Shown in pieces: positions 24,134 to 31,582 of a stretch of DNA of 55,791 nucleotides (positions are counted from its first letter, which is position 1; each line of letters starts with the position of its first letter). The stretch lies in contig JANYCN010000034.1 in the NCBI GenBank assembly GCA_025360225.1, positions 98,063 to 153,853 of the forward strand, written 5' to 3'. The notes below the pieces were generated by a model that was not told the DNA's origin, did no database searches, and saw nothing but the letters and a program-made list of their open reading frames with translations. The stretch is from Actinomycetes bacterium. GTDB lineage: Bacteria > Actinomycetota > Thermoleophilia > Gaiellales > F1-60-MAGs149. A program made the translations under genes and the position numbers.

Positions 24134-25915
24134 GTGACCGCGATCGCACCGACCGGCCCCCGCGCCGCAGGCGTCCACTGGGACCTGTCCCAGCTCGTGA
24201 GCGACGCCGCGTCCGCGCGGCAGCTGCTCGACGAGGCGCTCATCTCGTGCGAGGCCTTCGCCGCGACGACGCGCGGGACGGTGGCGACGCTCGACGGCGC
24301 CGGGCTCGCCGCGGCGCTCGCGGCGCTCGCGACGATCGACAACGCGCTCTCCCGCGCCGGCTCGTACGTCGGGCTACGCCGGTCGGTCGACGTGAACGAC
24401 GACGAGGCACGCGACCTCGAGGCGTTCGCCGACCAGGCGTACGTGCGGGCGGCAAACACGCTGCGGTTCTTCGAGCTCGAGTGGATCGCCCTCGACGACG
24501 AGGTCGCAGACGCCCTGCAGGCCGCTCCCGAGGTCGCTGGCGATGCCCATCATCTCGCCCTGCTGCGGCGCTACCGCCCGCACCGGCTGGCGGAGCGCGA
24601 GGAGCAGATGCTCGCAGAGCGCAACCCAGCTGCCGTGCAGGCCTGGCAGAACCTCTTCGAGCAGACCGTGGCGAACGTGAAGGCGTCGTTTGACGGCGGC
24701 GAAGGTGAGCGCGACCACACGACCGACGAGCTCCTGTCGTACGTCTACTCCGGCGACCGAGCGCTCCGACGCGGCGCACTCGAGACGGTGTACGGCGCGT
24801 TGGAGCCGCTGACGCCGATCCTGGCGCACTGCTACGACTCGCTCGTCGCCGACCGCCTCGTTGACGATCGCCTGCGCTCCTACGGCGGCCCGATGGCACA
24901 GCGCAACCTCTCGAACGAGCTCGACGACGACGCCGTCGAGGCGATGATGGTGGCGATCGAGAGCCGCTATGACATCGCCCACCGCTGGTACCGGCGCAAG
25001 GCGCAGCTGCTCGGGCTCGACAAGCTTGCGCTCTACGACCAGTACGCGCCGCTCGGCGAGGGGCGATCGGTCGGCTATGACGAGTCACGTGCGCTGGTGC
25101 GCGCTGCCTTCAACCGCTTCTCCGGTGAGATCGCCGACGTCTCCGAGGCCTTCTTCGACGAGCGGCGTGTCGACGCCGAGCCGCGCCAGGGCAAGCGCGG
25201 CGGTGCCTTCTGCGCATCCGTCGCACAGGCCAGCCAGCCGTTCATCATGCTCAACCACACCGATCGGCTCCGTGACGTGATGACGATGGCGCACGAGCTC
25301 GGTCACGGGATGCACTTCACCTACTCCGCACGCCGGCAGTCAGCTCACTCCTTCCACTCCGGCATCGCGCTCGCCGAGGTCCCCTCGACGTTCGCCGAGC
25401 TCGTGCTCTTCGACCACCTGATGGAGCACGAGGATGACCCGGCGACGCGGTCAGCGCTCGTCCGCGGCGAGCTAGAGTCCGGTTTTGCGACGGTCTTCCG
25501 CCAGACGATGATGGCCCGCTACGAGCAGGACGCCTACGCGATGCGGGCAGATGGCAAGGCCCTCACGGCCGACCGGCTCGCGGAGCTGTGGCTCGCCCGC
25601 AACCAGCGCCAGTACGGCGATGCCGTCGAGCTACCTGAGGGCTACCGCTGGGGCTGGAGCTACATCCCGCACTTCATCAACACGCGCTTCTACACCTACG
25701 CCTACGCGTTCGCCCATCTCGCGAGCCTCGTGCTGTACGCCACGTGGCGCGAGCAGGGCCCGGCGTTCGTGCCGCGGTACCTCGACTTCCTCTCGCTCGG
25801 CGGAGCGTCCTCGCCTGGCGACCAGCTCGGAGCCTTCGGCATCGACCTGCGGGACACAGCAACGTGGCACCGCGGTCTCGACGAGCTGGAGCGGCTGCTC
25901 GAGGTGGCGGGCTAG
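24134..25915 (+). CDS. M3-family oligoendopeptidase (PepF-like)
   Basis: 593 residues from GTG 24134, chosen over TTG 24128 because GGAAGG is spaced 7 nt from the GTG. The zinc motif is His387-Glu388-x-x-His391 in MAHELGHGMHF, and the third ligand lies in the ALAEVPSTFAEL helix. The N-terminal helical domain and the closing GWSYIPHFINTRFYTYAYAF are typical of the PepF-related group. It is a cytosolic peptidase for short peptides. Its TAG stop codon lies within the CTAG end of repeat copy 2. Confidence 0.94.
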   Translation: MTAIAPTGPRAAGVHWDLSQLVSDAASARQLLDEALISCEAFAATTRGTVATLDGAGLAAALAALATIDNALSRAGSYVGLRRSVDVNDDEARDLEAFADQAYVRAANTLRFFELEWIALDDEVADALQAAPEVAGDAHHLALLRRYRPHRLAEREEQMLAERNPAAVQAWQNLFEQTVANVKASFDGGEGERDHTTDELLSYVYSGDRALRRGALETVYGALEPLTPILAHCYDSLVADRLVDDRLRSYGGPMAQRNLSNELDDDAVEAMMVAIESRYDIAHRWYRRKAQLLGLDKLALYDQYAPLGEGRSVGYDESRALVRAAFNRFSGEIADVSEAFFDERRVDAEPRQGKRGGAFCASVAQASQPFIMLNHTDRLRDVMTMAHELGHGMHFTYSARRQSAHSFHSGIALAEVPSTFAELVLFDHLMEHEDDPATRSALVRGELESGFATVFRQTMMARYEQDAYAMRADGKALTADRLAELWLARNQRQYGDAVELPEGYRWGWSYIPHFINTRFYTYAYAFAHLASLVLYATWREQGPAFVPRYLDFLSLGGASSPGDQLGAFGIDLRDTATWHRGLDELERLLEVAG

Positions 25916-26259
25916 TGGTCTGATCGTGAGATGGCGTGGTCATCCGACTGCCTGGAGCGTCCTGCGCTTGCCGGCTCTGCCAACCGTCGGGTAGCTCTAC
26001 CAGCGAGCTGCGGCGACCACGATCCGGCCCGCTCTGCGTGCCCGATCGTGGGCTTCGCGGGAACGCCGCGCGCCGCTTGCACTTAGCGTGTCAAGGCCTT
26101 CGCCTTGACACGCGTGCGAGCGGGCGTGCTATCCAGCACGCCCGCGATCAGCAGGCCCTGCGCGACGCGCAACGCTCCCGCTCGCTCCAGACACCCGATG
26201 ACCATGCCATCTGACAATCCATTCCCGGCCGCTAGAACAATTCGGAATCAATCATCTAG
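25912..26259. repeat. CTAG-ended inverted-repeat element, copy 2 (full, with twin hairpins)
   Basis: About 310-345 bp filling the space between two convergent genes. The left end CTAGTGGTCTGATCGTGAG and the inverted right end (ATGACCATGCCATCTGACAATC...) form imperfect terminal repeats. Two perfect hairpins lie inside: a 12-bp stem GCGTGTCAAGGC at 26086-26113 and an 11-bp stem GCGGGCGTGCT at 26120-26145, each with a 4-nt loop. CTAG at 25912 contains the stop of the M3 peptidase, and CTAG at 26256 the stop of the opposing GGDEF gene. It may act as a bidirectional terminator. No protein is encoded. Confidence 0.9.
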
Positions 26260-28157
26260 CGGATCTGGACGCCGCTCGGGCGCGCGTCCTCCTCCTGGCT
26301 GGCGGTGTGGATCGCCGGTGTCCTCGCAAGCGGTCGCGTCGCGCGTGCGACCTCAGCGGTGACGAGCGCCTCGGCGGCGTCGCTCTCGATCCGCGAGCCG
26401 CCGCTGTGAACGACCTGGTCGCGCCCGCCCTCTTTCGCGGCGTACAGGCCGGCGTCCGCGATCCGCAGAAGCGCCTCGAGCGTGTCGGCCTGCGTCGAGT
26501 CGGTGACACCGAAGCTGCCGGTGAAGCGTGGATGGTCACCGGTGTGCGCCTGCGCGAGCTCGGCGCGGAGCCGTTCGCAGAACGCCACCGCCGCCGCCGC
26601 GTCAGCATCGGGAAGGACGAGCACGAACTCCTCGCCGCCGAAGCGCGCCGCAAGGTCGCCCTCGCCGACGACGCCGCGCACGACCTGGCTGAACAGCCGC
26701 AGCGCGCGATCTCCCGCCTCGTGCCCATGGGTGTCGTTCAGCGACTTGAAGCGGTCGAGGTCGGCCATCGCGAGCGCGAAGCGCCGGCCATGGGACATCA
26801 GCTGGCGCACCTCGTTCTCGAGGGTGCGACGGTTGATGAGGCCCGTCAGTCCGTCCGTGGAGGCCTGAAGCTGCGTCTTCTCGAACGCTCGCACGGTGCC
26901 GATCCGCGCGCCGGACTGCGTGACGAGCGTCGTTAGCTGCGCTACCTGCTCGGCGCGGAGCGGCTCGCCCACCGGTCCCGTCGCGTGCAAGACCCCAAGG
27001 GCCCGCCCCATGAAGGTGACCGGCACGCACACCGCCGAGCACGGACCGCTGGCACGGCCGCGGAGCTTCGGACAGGCGCTCAGCGCCTCGGAGTCCTCGA
27101 ACACGACAGGGTTGCCACGGCGCACAGCGACGCAGGAGAACGGCGACTGCACGGGACACCCCGGAGCGCCAGCGGTCGGGCTCGCGGCGGCCGGCTCGAG
27201 GCTCGCCTTGCTCGAGTCTGACAACAGCAGCTCCATCGGTGCGCTGCGCGCAACCTCCACCATCGCGCGCTCGATCACCTCGTGCGCTGCGTCCTCCTCG
27301 TCGGCCATCTCGAGGGCCTCGACGAGCTGGCTGCCGAAGCCGTCGCGCTGAGCGTCTGCCTCGAGGCGGTCAACGAACCCGGTGAGGCTGTCCGCCATCT
27401 CGTTGAACTTCGCCGCGAGGACGCCGATCTCGTCGCGCGAGTCGACGTTGGCGCGCGCCCTCAGGTCGCCCGCGACGACGCGGCCGGCGACCGCTCCGAG
27501 ACGGTTGAGCGACACCACGATCGAACGGCCGAGCCACCACGTCAGCACGATCAGGCCGAGGAAGCTCGCGATCCCGCCGAGGGCGAGGCGCACCAGCGTC
27601 GCGTGACGCGTCGACGCGGTGAGCGTCGCCTGCTCTGCCCGGCGCGCCTCGATGGCGCGCAGCACCCCGTCCTGCGCCGCCTCGGCGTCGCGGAAGCGCA
27701 CCTCGAACGGTCCCAGGGCGGTCGCCGCCCACGCCGTGTCCGCGCCGGCGCGTCGGGCGATCTCCTCGGCGCCCGTGATGTAGCTCTCGAGCCGGGTGCG
27801 GACGCTCGCCAGCGCACGCGCGGCGTGCGCGTCAAGGTTCAGCCCGGCGATCGACTCGATGTCCTTCCGAAAGCGCGCGGCGTCATCAGCGGTGTCCTTC
27901 GCGATCGCCGCGAGCTCGGCGGCCGGTCGGTGCTGCACCACGGCGAGCACCGTCCGGTGGGCGTCGCCCCGCAGCGCGTCGTGCATCATGTCGCCGTCCT
28001 GGAAGTAGCGCTGCGCCTCGCTGACGGTCGCAGTCTCCGTCGCGGTGCTCGACATCTGCGCGAACCCGATCATCGCCGATGCGGTGATCGCCATCGTGAA
28101 GACCTGACCGATCACCGCAATTCCAAGGATCCGCTTGCGCACGGAGATGGCTCGCAC
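26256..28157 (-). CDS. Diguanylate cyclase: TM-sensor-TM-HAMP-GAF-GGDEF
   Basis: 633 residues from GTG 28157. The first membrane helix is at about 12-33. A helical extracytoplasmic domain (about 34-185) and a second helix (about 190-210) are followed by a HAMP linker (GRVVAGDLRARANVDSRDEIGVLAAKFNEM, abbreviated) and a GAF-like domain (about 280-430). The GGDEF domain has LTGLINRRTLE, DLDRFKSLNDTHGHEAGD and RFGGEEFVLVLPD. The intact GGEEF active site indicates c-di-GMP synthesis. The GAF segment holds five or six cysteines (GCPVQSPFSC, ACPKLRG, PCSAVC), suggesting redox or metal sensing. The acidic C-terminal tail is unique. The stop codon comes from repeat copy 2. Confidence 0.92.
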   Translation of the reverse strand: MRAISVRKRILGIAVIGQVFTMAITASAMIGFAQMSSTATETATVSEAQRYFQDGDMMHDALRGDAHRTVLAVVQHRPAAELAAIAKDTADDAARFRKDIESIAGLNLDAHAARALASVRTRLESYITGAEEIARRAGADTAWAATALGPFEVRFRDAEAAQDGVLRAIEARRAEQATLTASTRHATLVRLALGGIASFLGLIVLTWWLGRSIVVSLNRLGAVAGRVVAGDLRARANVDSRDEIGVLAAKFNEMADSLTGFVDRLEADAQRDGFGSQLVEALEMADEEDAAHEVIERAMVEVARSAPMELLLSDSSKASLEPAAASPTAGAPGCPVQSPFSCVAVRRGNPVVFEDSEALSACPKLRGRASGPCSAVCVPVTFMGRALGVLHATGPVGEPLRAEQVAQLTTLVTQSGARIGTVRAFEKTQLQASTDGLTGLINRRTLENEVRQLMSHGRRFALAMADLDRFKSLNDTHGHEAGDRALRLFSQVVRGVVGEGDLAARFGGEEFVLVLPDADAAAAVAFCERLRAELAQAHTGDHPRFTGSFGVTDSTQADTLEALLRIADAGLYAAKEGGRDQVVHSGGSRIESDAAEALVTAEVARATRPLARTPAIHTASQEEDARPSGVQIR

Positions 28158-28285
28158 GCGCTAGCGGAGTCCGGTACCGCCTGGTTGGTTCACTGGTAGG
28201 AGAGGCATCGCTAGTCTGTTTCGACCAGAACAGCTTGCATCTTTAGACAACGTGCGACAAGCTTTCTTTCTGCAGACGCCGTTTG

Positions 28286-28544
28286 CTAGTGGCGTGATTG
28301 CGCGATTGCGCGTGCATCAGGTGCCTGGAGCGCGCGGGAGCGTCGCGCGTCGCGCAGGGCTTGCTGGGGCACGTGCACGCGGCGCGCAACGCTCCCGCGA
28401 AGCCCGTGAGCCGGCACGCAGAGCGGGCCGGAACGTGGTCGCCGCAGCTAGCTGGCAGAGCCACCCAACGGGTGGCAGAGCCAGCAAGCGCAGGACGATC
28501 CAGGCAGCCGGATGCCCACTCCAACTCGCAATCAGACGATGAGC
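28286..28544. repeat. CTAG-ended inverted-repeat element, copy 4 (inverted, diverged, no twin hairpins)
   Basis: Read on the minus strand this is the same family: GTCTGATTG... then the conserved GGCTGCCTGGATCGTCC, GGCTCTGCCACCCGTTGGG and GCGGGAGCGTTGCGC blocks, ending ...CACGCCACTAG. It lacks the roughly 70-bp segment with the two perfect hairpins. It lies between the broken gene at 28545-29172 and the GGDEF gene. The remaining 128 bases up to the GGDEF start hold no gene and presumably its promoter, although I could not pick a clear -10. Confidence 0.85.
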
Positions 28545-29172
28545 GTGGCGCGGCGATGACCGTGATCTGACCGCCGAAGAAGGAAGCGTTGAGGCCACCG
28601 CCACAGCTGACGCGGAAGTCGACGGTCCCTTCGCGAGGTCGACGCCGGCCATCACCGGAACCGCCGTGGGTCTCACGACCGGCTCACCCTGAGAGGCGAT
28701 GTACGCGTACGGGACGCTCGTCGCAAGGCCGAGCTGCGTCCACGAGGTCTCCGCCACGGGACGATACTGCGCGGCACAGGTGATCCCCAATCGACCGGTG
28801 ATCCCGTAGCGAACCGACGCCATCAACGCGACCCGCGCGTTCCCCGCGACGGTGATCGGCCCCGAGCTGCCGGCGCCGTCCTCGAGCGACAGGGACTCGC
28901 CGACGCCTGCCTGCGTCGAGGTCAAGAGCCACCCGAACCCGACGACCGTCGTGGGGATCCGGCGAGCGGGAAGCGGCGGTCGGTGCCGGGCGGCACGAGC
29001 TTGCCGCCGCCGGCGTCTTCGAGGCCGCGATGCCGTTGACGGTACCGGCGTTCTTCGCGTACAGCGCCTGCTTCACCCAGGCTGCGGCGCCCTCCGCGGC
29101 TGGCGCGAGCAGCGCGCCCGCGACCGCGGCAGCAAGCGCGACCTTGCCCATCGAGCTCACACGCGAGCTCAT
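28545..29172 (-). pseudogene. Secreted protein gene broken by about three frameshifts
   Basis: An N-terminal signal-type sequence starts at 29172 (MSSRVSSMGKVALAAAVAGALLAPAAEGAAA), followed by AWVKQALYAKNAGTVNGIAASKTPAA. Continuation needs a frame change near 29001-29012 (GKLVPPGTDRRFPLAG), a second near 28958-28965 (IPTTVVGFGWLLTSTQAGVGESLSLEDG) and a third near 28625-28635 (FRVSCGGGLNASFFGGQITVIAAP). The joined protein would be about 205 residues, exported, of unknown function. The natural stop appears to have been in the now-degraded end of repeat copy 4. Sequencing errors in GC-rich runs are an alternative explanation. Confidence 0.7.
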
Positions 29173-29183
29173 GACCGCTCGCT

Positions 29184-30194
29184 TCAGAGCACGAGCATGG
29201 CATCACCGAACGAGTAGAACCGGTAGCGCTCGGCGATCGCGGCAGCGTACAGCGCGCGGGTGTCGTCGACCCCGGCGAGCGCCATCACGAGCGCCAGCAG
29301 CGTCGAGCGCGGCAGGTGGAAGTTCGTCACCAGCGCGTCGACGACCGCGAAGCGATGACCCGGCTGGATCTTCAGGCTCGTGCGCCCCGCGTCGGGTGCG
29401 GCCGGGTCAGCGATCGTCTCGAGAACCCGGGCGGTGGTGGTGCCGATCGCGACGACGCGCCGCCCCGCCGCGCGAGCGCCGACGACGAGCGCACGCACGT
29501 CCGGCGTGATCGCGTACGCCTCCGAGTGCATCGCGTGCTCGTCGAGATCGTCGACGGCGAGCGGGCGGAAGGTATCGAGGCCGACGACGAGCTCGACGGA
29601 GACGACGGTGCAGCGCGCGCGAACGGCCGCGAGCAGCTCGTCGGTGAAGTGCAGGCCGGCGGTTGGCGCGGCGGCGGAGGACGGTCGCTCGGCGTAGACC
29701 GTCTGGTAGCGCTCCGCATCGCGAAGAGGTGTGGCGATGTACGGCGGAAGCGGCATCTCACCGAGGCGTGCGAGGGCCTGCTCGAGCGACCCGGAGGTCA
29801 CCGGCAGCACACGGAAGGCGCCGTCGGGCAGCCGCCCGAGCACCGTCACGGCGAGGTCATCTCCGACGCGGACGATCGTCCCTTCGTGCAGCCGCCGACC
29901 GGGGCGCGCAAGCGCCTCCCACGAGCCGTCGCCGAGCGGCTCGAGCAGGAGGATCTCAACGGCGCCGCCCGTCCGCTCCTTGACGCCGCGCAGGCGCACT
30001 GGCAACACGCGCGTCGAGTTGACGACGACGACGTCATCCGGGCCGAGCAGGTCGAGGATCTCCGCGAACCGCTGGTGGGCGACCGAGCCTGTCCCGCGGT
30101 GATACACCAACAGGCGCGCGGCGTCGCGCGGCTCGACCGGCGTCTGGGCGATCAGGTCTGGCGGCAGGTCGTAGTCGAGCTCGCTGGTGCGCAC
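29184..30194 (-). CDS. queA: S-adenosylmethionine:tRNA ribosyltransferase-isomerase (queuosine pathway)
   Basis: 336 residues from GTG 30194. QueA marks are YDLPPDLIAQTPVEPRDAARLLV, DDVVVVNSTRVLPVRL, AAPTAGLHFTDELL, the DLDEHAMHSE block and VTNFHLPRSTLLALV near the end. It adds the cyclopentene-epoxide precursor to preQ1 in the wobble position of tRNAs, giving epoxyqueuosine. Other queuosine genes are not in the window. tRNA-His, one of its substrates, is encoded at 5602. The start is separated by only 24 bases from the divergent sigma-factor gene. Confidence 0.96.
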   Translation of the reverse strand: MRTSELDYDLPPDLIAQTPVEPRDAARLLVYHRGTGSVAHQRFAEILDLLGPDDVVVVNSTRVLPVRLRGVKERTGGAVEILLLEPLGDGSWEALARPGRRLHEGTIVRVGDDLAVTVLGRLPDGAFRVLPVTSGSLEQALARLGEMPLPPYIATPLRDAERYQTVYAERPSSAAAPTAGLHFTDELLAAVRARCTVVSVELVVGLDTFRPLAVDDLDEHAMHSEAYAITPDVRALVVGARAAGRRVVAIGTTTARVLETIADPAAPDAGRTSLKIQPGHRFAVVDALVTNFHLPRSTLLALVMALAGVDDTRALYAAAIAERYRFYSFGDAMLVL

Positions 30195-30202
30195 AGCGCT
30201 AA

Positions 30203-30208
30203 AGGGTA
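30203..30208 (-). promoter_or_regulatory. Candidate -10 hexamer of queA, overlapping the divergent sigma promoter
   Basis: Minus-strand TACCCT lies 8 nt before GTG 30194 and overlaps the opposite-strand hexamer TACGCT by two bases. Confidence 0.4.
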
Positions 30209-30212
30209 CGCT
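30207..30212 (+). promoter_or_regulatory. -10 hexamer, leaderless promoter of the sigma-factor gene
   Basis: TACGCT lies exactly 6 nt before ATG 30219. Confidence 0.55.
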
Positions 30213-30218
30213 CCCGCA

Positions 30219-30782
30219 ATGCTCGGACAGGGAGGCGACGAGGCGCTGCTGCGCCGTGCGAGGCGCGGCGATCGTGCGGCGTTCGATGAGCTGGTGCGCG
30301 CACACACCGGCCGCGTCTACGCGGTGACCCTGCGCATCACCCGCAACCCGTCCGACGCGGAGGACGCCCTCCAAGACGCGTTCCTCAACGCCTACCGAGC
30401 CCTCGACCGCTTCGGCGGCCGAGCGAAGGTGTCGACGTGGCTGTACCGGATCGCCGCGAACGCTGCGCTCGACGTCGTCGCGCGTCGCCGTGCCGCCGTC
30501 TCGCTCGATGATGACGCCGCGCCGCAGCCCGCCGCTCTCACCGACCTTTTCGCCGCAAGCGCGCAGCGACAGGCCCTTGAGGCGGCGCTCGCGGCCCTGT
30601 CCGACGAGTTCCGCGAGGCCCTCGTGCTCTCGGACATCGCCGGGCTCGGCACGACGGAGATCGGCGAGCTGCTCGGAATCCCCCCCGGAACGGCGAAGTC
30701 GCGCGTGTTTCGCGCCCGCACGCAGGTTGCTGAGCTGTTACGGGAACCCTCAGCGTTCGATACCGTCGAAGGACCACGATGA
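30219..30782 (+). CDS. RNA polymerase sigma-70 family factor, ECF type
   Basis: 187 residues. Region 2 has FDELVRAHTGRVYAVTLRITRNPSDAEDALQDAFLNAYRALDRFGG with KVSTWLYRIAANAALDVVARRR (shown in parts). Region 4 has LAALSDEFREALVLSDIAGLGTTEIGELLGIPPGTAKSRVFRAR, the helix-turn-helix for the -35 element. Its architecture is that of SigE/RpoE-like ECF factors. It overlaps the next gene by 4 bases, and that gene is placed where an anti-sigma factor usually sits. Confidence 0.94.
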   Translation: MLGQGGDEALLRRARRGDRAAFDELVRAHTGRVYAVTLRITRNPSDAEDALQDAFLNAYRALDRFGGRAKVSTWLYRIAANAALDVVARRRAAVSLDDDAAPQPAALTDLFAASAQRQALEAALAALSDEFREALVLSDIAGLGTTEIGELLGIPPGTAKSRVFRARTQVAELLREPSAFDTVEGPR

Positions 30783-31246
30783 CGAGCGATCCGACCAACG
30801 ATGCCGTCCGCGCGCTGCTGCACGCGCTCGGTGACGAGCCGGCACCGGCCGACGTCATCGATCGGCTCGAGCGCGTCCTCGCCGCCCAGCTTCCTGCCGT
30901 GCCGCCGGGCGCCGGGCGGCGCAGCCCGCGCCGCGCGCGACGGATCGCCATCGGCCTCGCCGGACCGCTCGTCGTGGCAGGAGTCGTCGCGTTTGCGGTC
31001 GTGCCGCGCAACGACCGAACCGGTGTTCCGGCCCTGAACGGCGCCGTCAACGCGGAGGCGGCAAAGGGCTCGGCGGCGGCGGGTGCAGCGCCCGGGCCGA
31101 CCGCTCCCGCTGGCGGCGCGTCGAGCATGTTCGATACGGTCACGACGCACCCCGACCCGACCGCTGCTGCCGCGAACGGGCTCGCCGCCGCAGCGCGGGC
31201 CGCGTACGCCGCGGTCGAGGCGGCCCTGCAGCACGCTACGCCGTGA
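30779..31246 (+). CDS. Single-pass membrane protein, possible anti-sigma factor
   Basis: 155 residues. A soluble N-terminus (about 1-52, TSDPTNDAVRALLHALGDEPAPADVIDRLERVL) is followed by a basic stop-transfer stretch, one transmembrane helix (about 58-76) and an Ala/Pro-rich outer part. Position and topology fit an anti-sigma factor for the ECF factor just upstream. The zinc-anti-sigma HxxxCxxC motif is absent and no domain is recognised. Repeat copy 3 starts 14 bases after the stop. Confidence 0.75.
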   Translation: MTSDPTNDAVRALLHALGDEPAPADVIDRLERVLAAQLPAVPPGAGRRSPRRARRIAIGLAGPLVVAGVVAFAVVPRNDRTGVPALNGAVNAEAAKGSAAAGAAPGPTAPAGGASSMFDTVTTHPDPTAAAANGLAAAARAAYAAVEAALQHATP

Positions 31247-31259
31247 CCGCCCTGGGCTC

Positions 31260-31582
31260 CTAGCTCGTGGTCTGATTGTCAAATAGCGTGGTCATCCGAC
31301 TGCCTGGATCGTCCTGCGCCTGCCGGCTCCGCCACCCGTCCGGTGGCTCTGCCAGCCAGCTGCGGCGACCACGCCGCGGCCCGCCGTGCGTGCCGGAACG
31401 TGGGCTTCGCGGGAACGCCGCGCGCCGCCTGCACTTAGCGTGTCAAGGCCTTCGCCTTGACACGCGTGCGAGCGGGCGTGCTATCCAGCACGCCCGCGAT
31501 CAGCAAGCCTCGCGCGACGCGCAACGCTCCCGCTCGCTCCAGACACCCAATGACCACGCCATTTCAACAATCAGACCACTAG
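31260..31582. repeat. CTAG-ended inverted-repeat element, copy 3 (full, with twin hairpins)
   Basis: About 320 bp between convergent genes. The left end GTGGTCTGATTGTCAAATAG and the right end, which reads CTAGTGGTCTGATTGTTG on the other strand, are an inverted pair extending about 40 bp with mismatches. The hairpins at 31438-31465 and 31472-31497 are identical in sequence to those of copy 2, although the rest differs at many sites. CTAG at 31579 contains the stop codon of the giant Ig-like protein. No gene is present. Confidence 0.9.

Noticed and set aside
26086-26145. CRISPR-like array suggested by adjacent palindromes
   Set aside because: There are only two different hairpins, no repeated direct repeat with spacers, and no cas genes in the window.
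25936-26214. Short plus-strand frames inside repeat copies 2 and 3 (also 31276 onward)
   Set aside because: The same repeat sequence is read in different frames, interrupted or altered between copies. It is structural DNA rather than a gene.
28243-28524. 93-residue minus-strand frame in repeat copy 4
   Set aside because: It is a translation of the repeat element itself. Other copies do not preserve the frame, so there is no coding selection.
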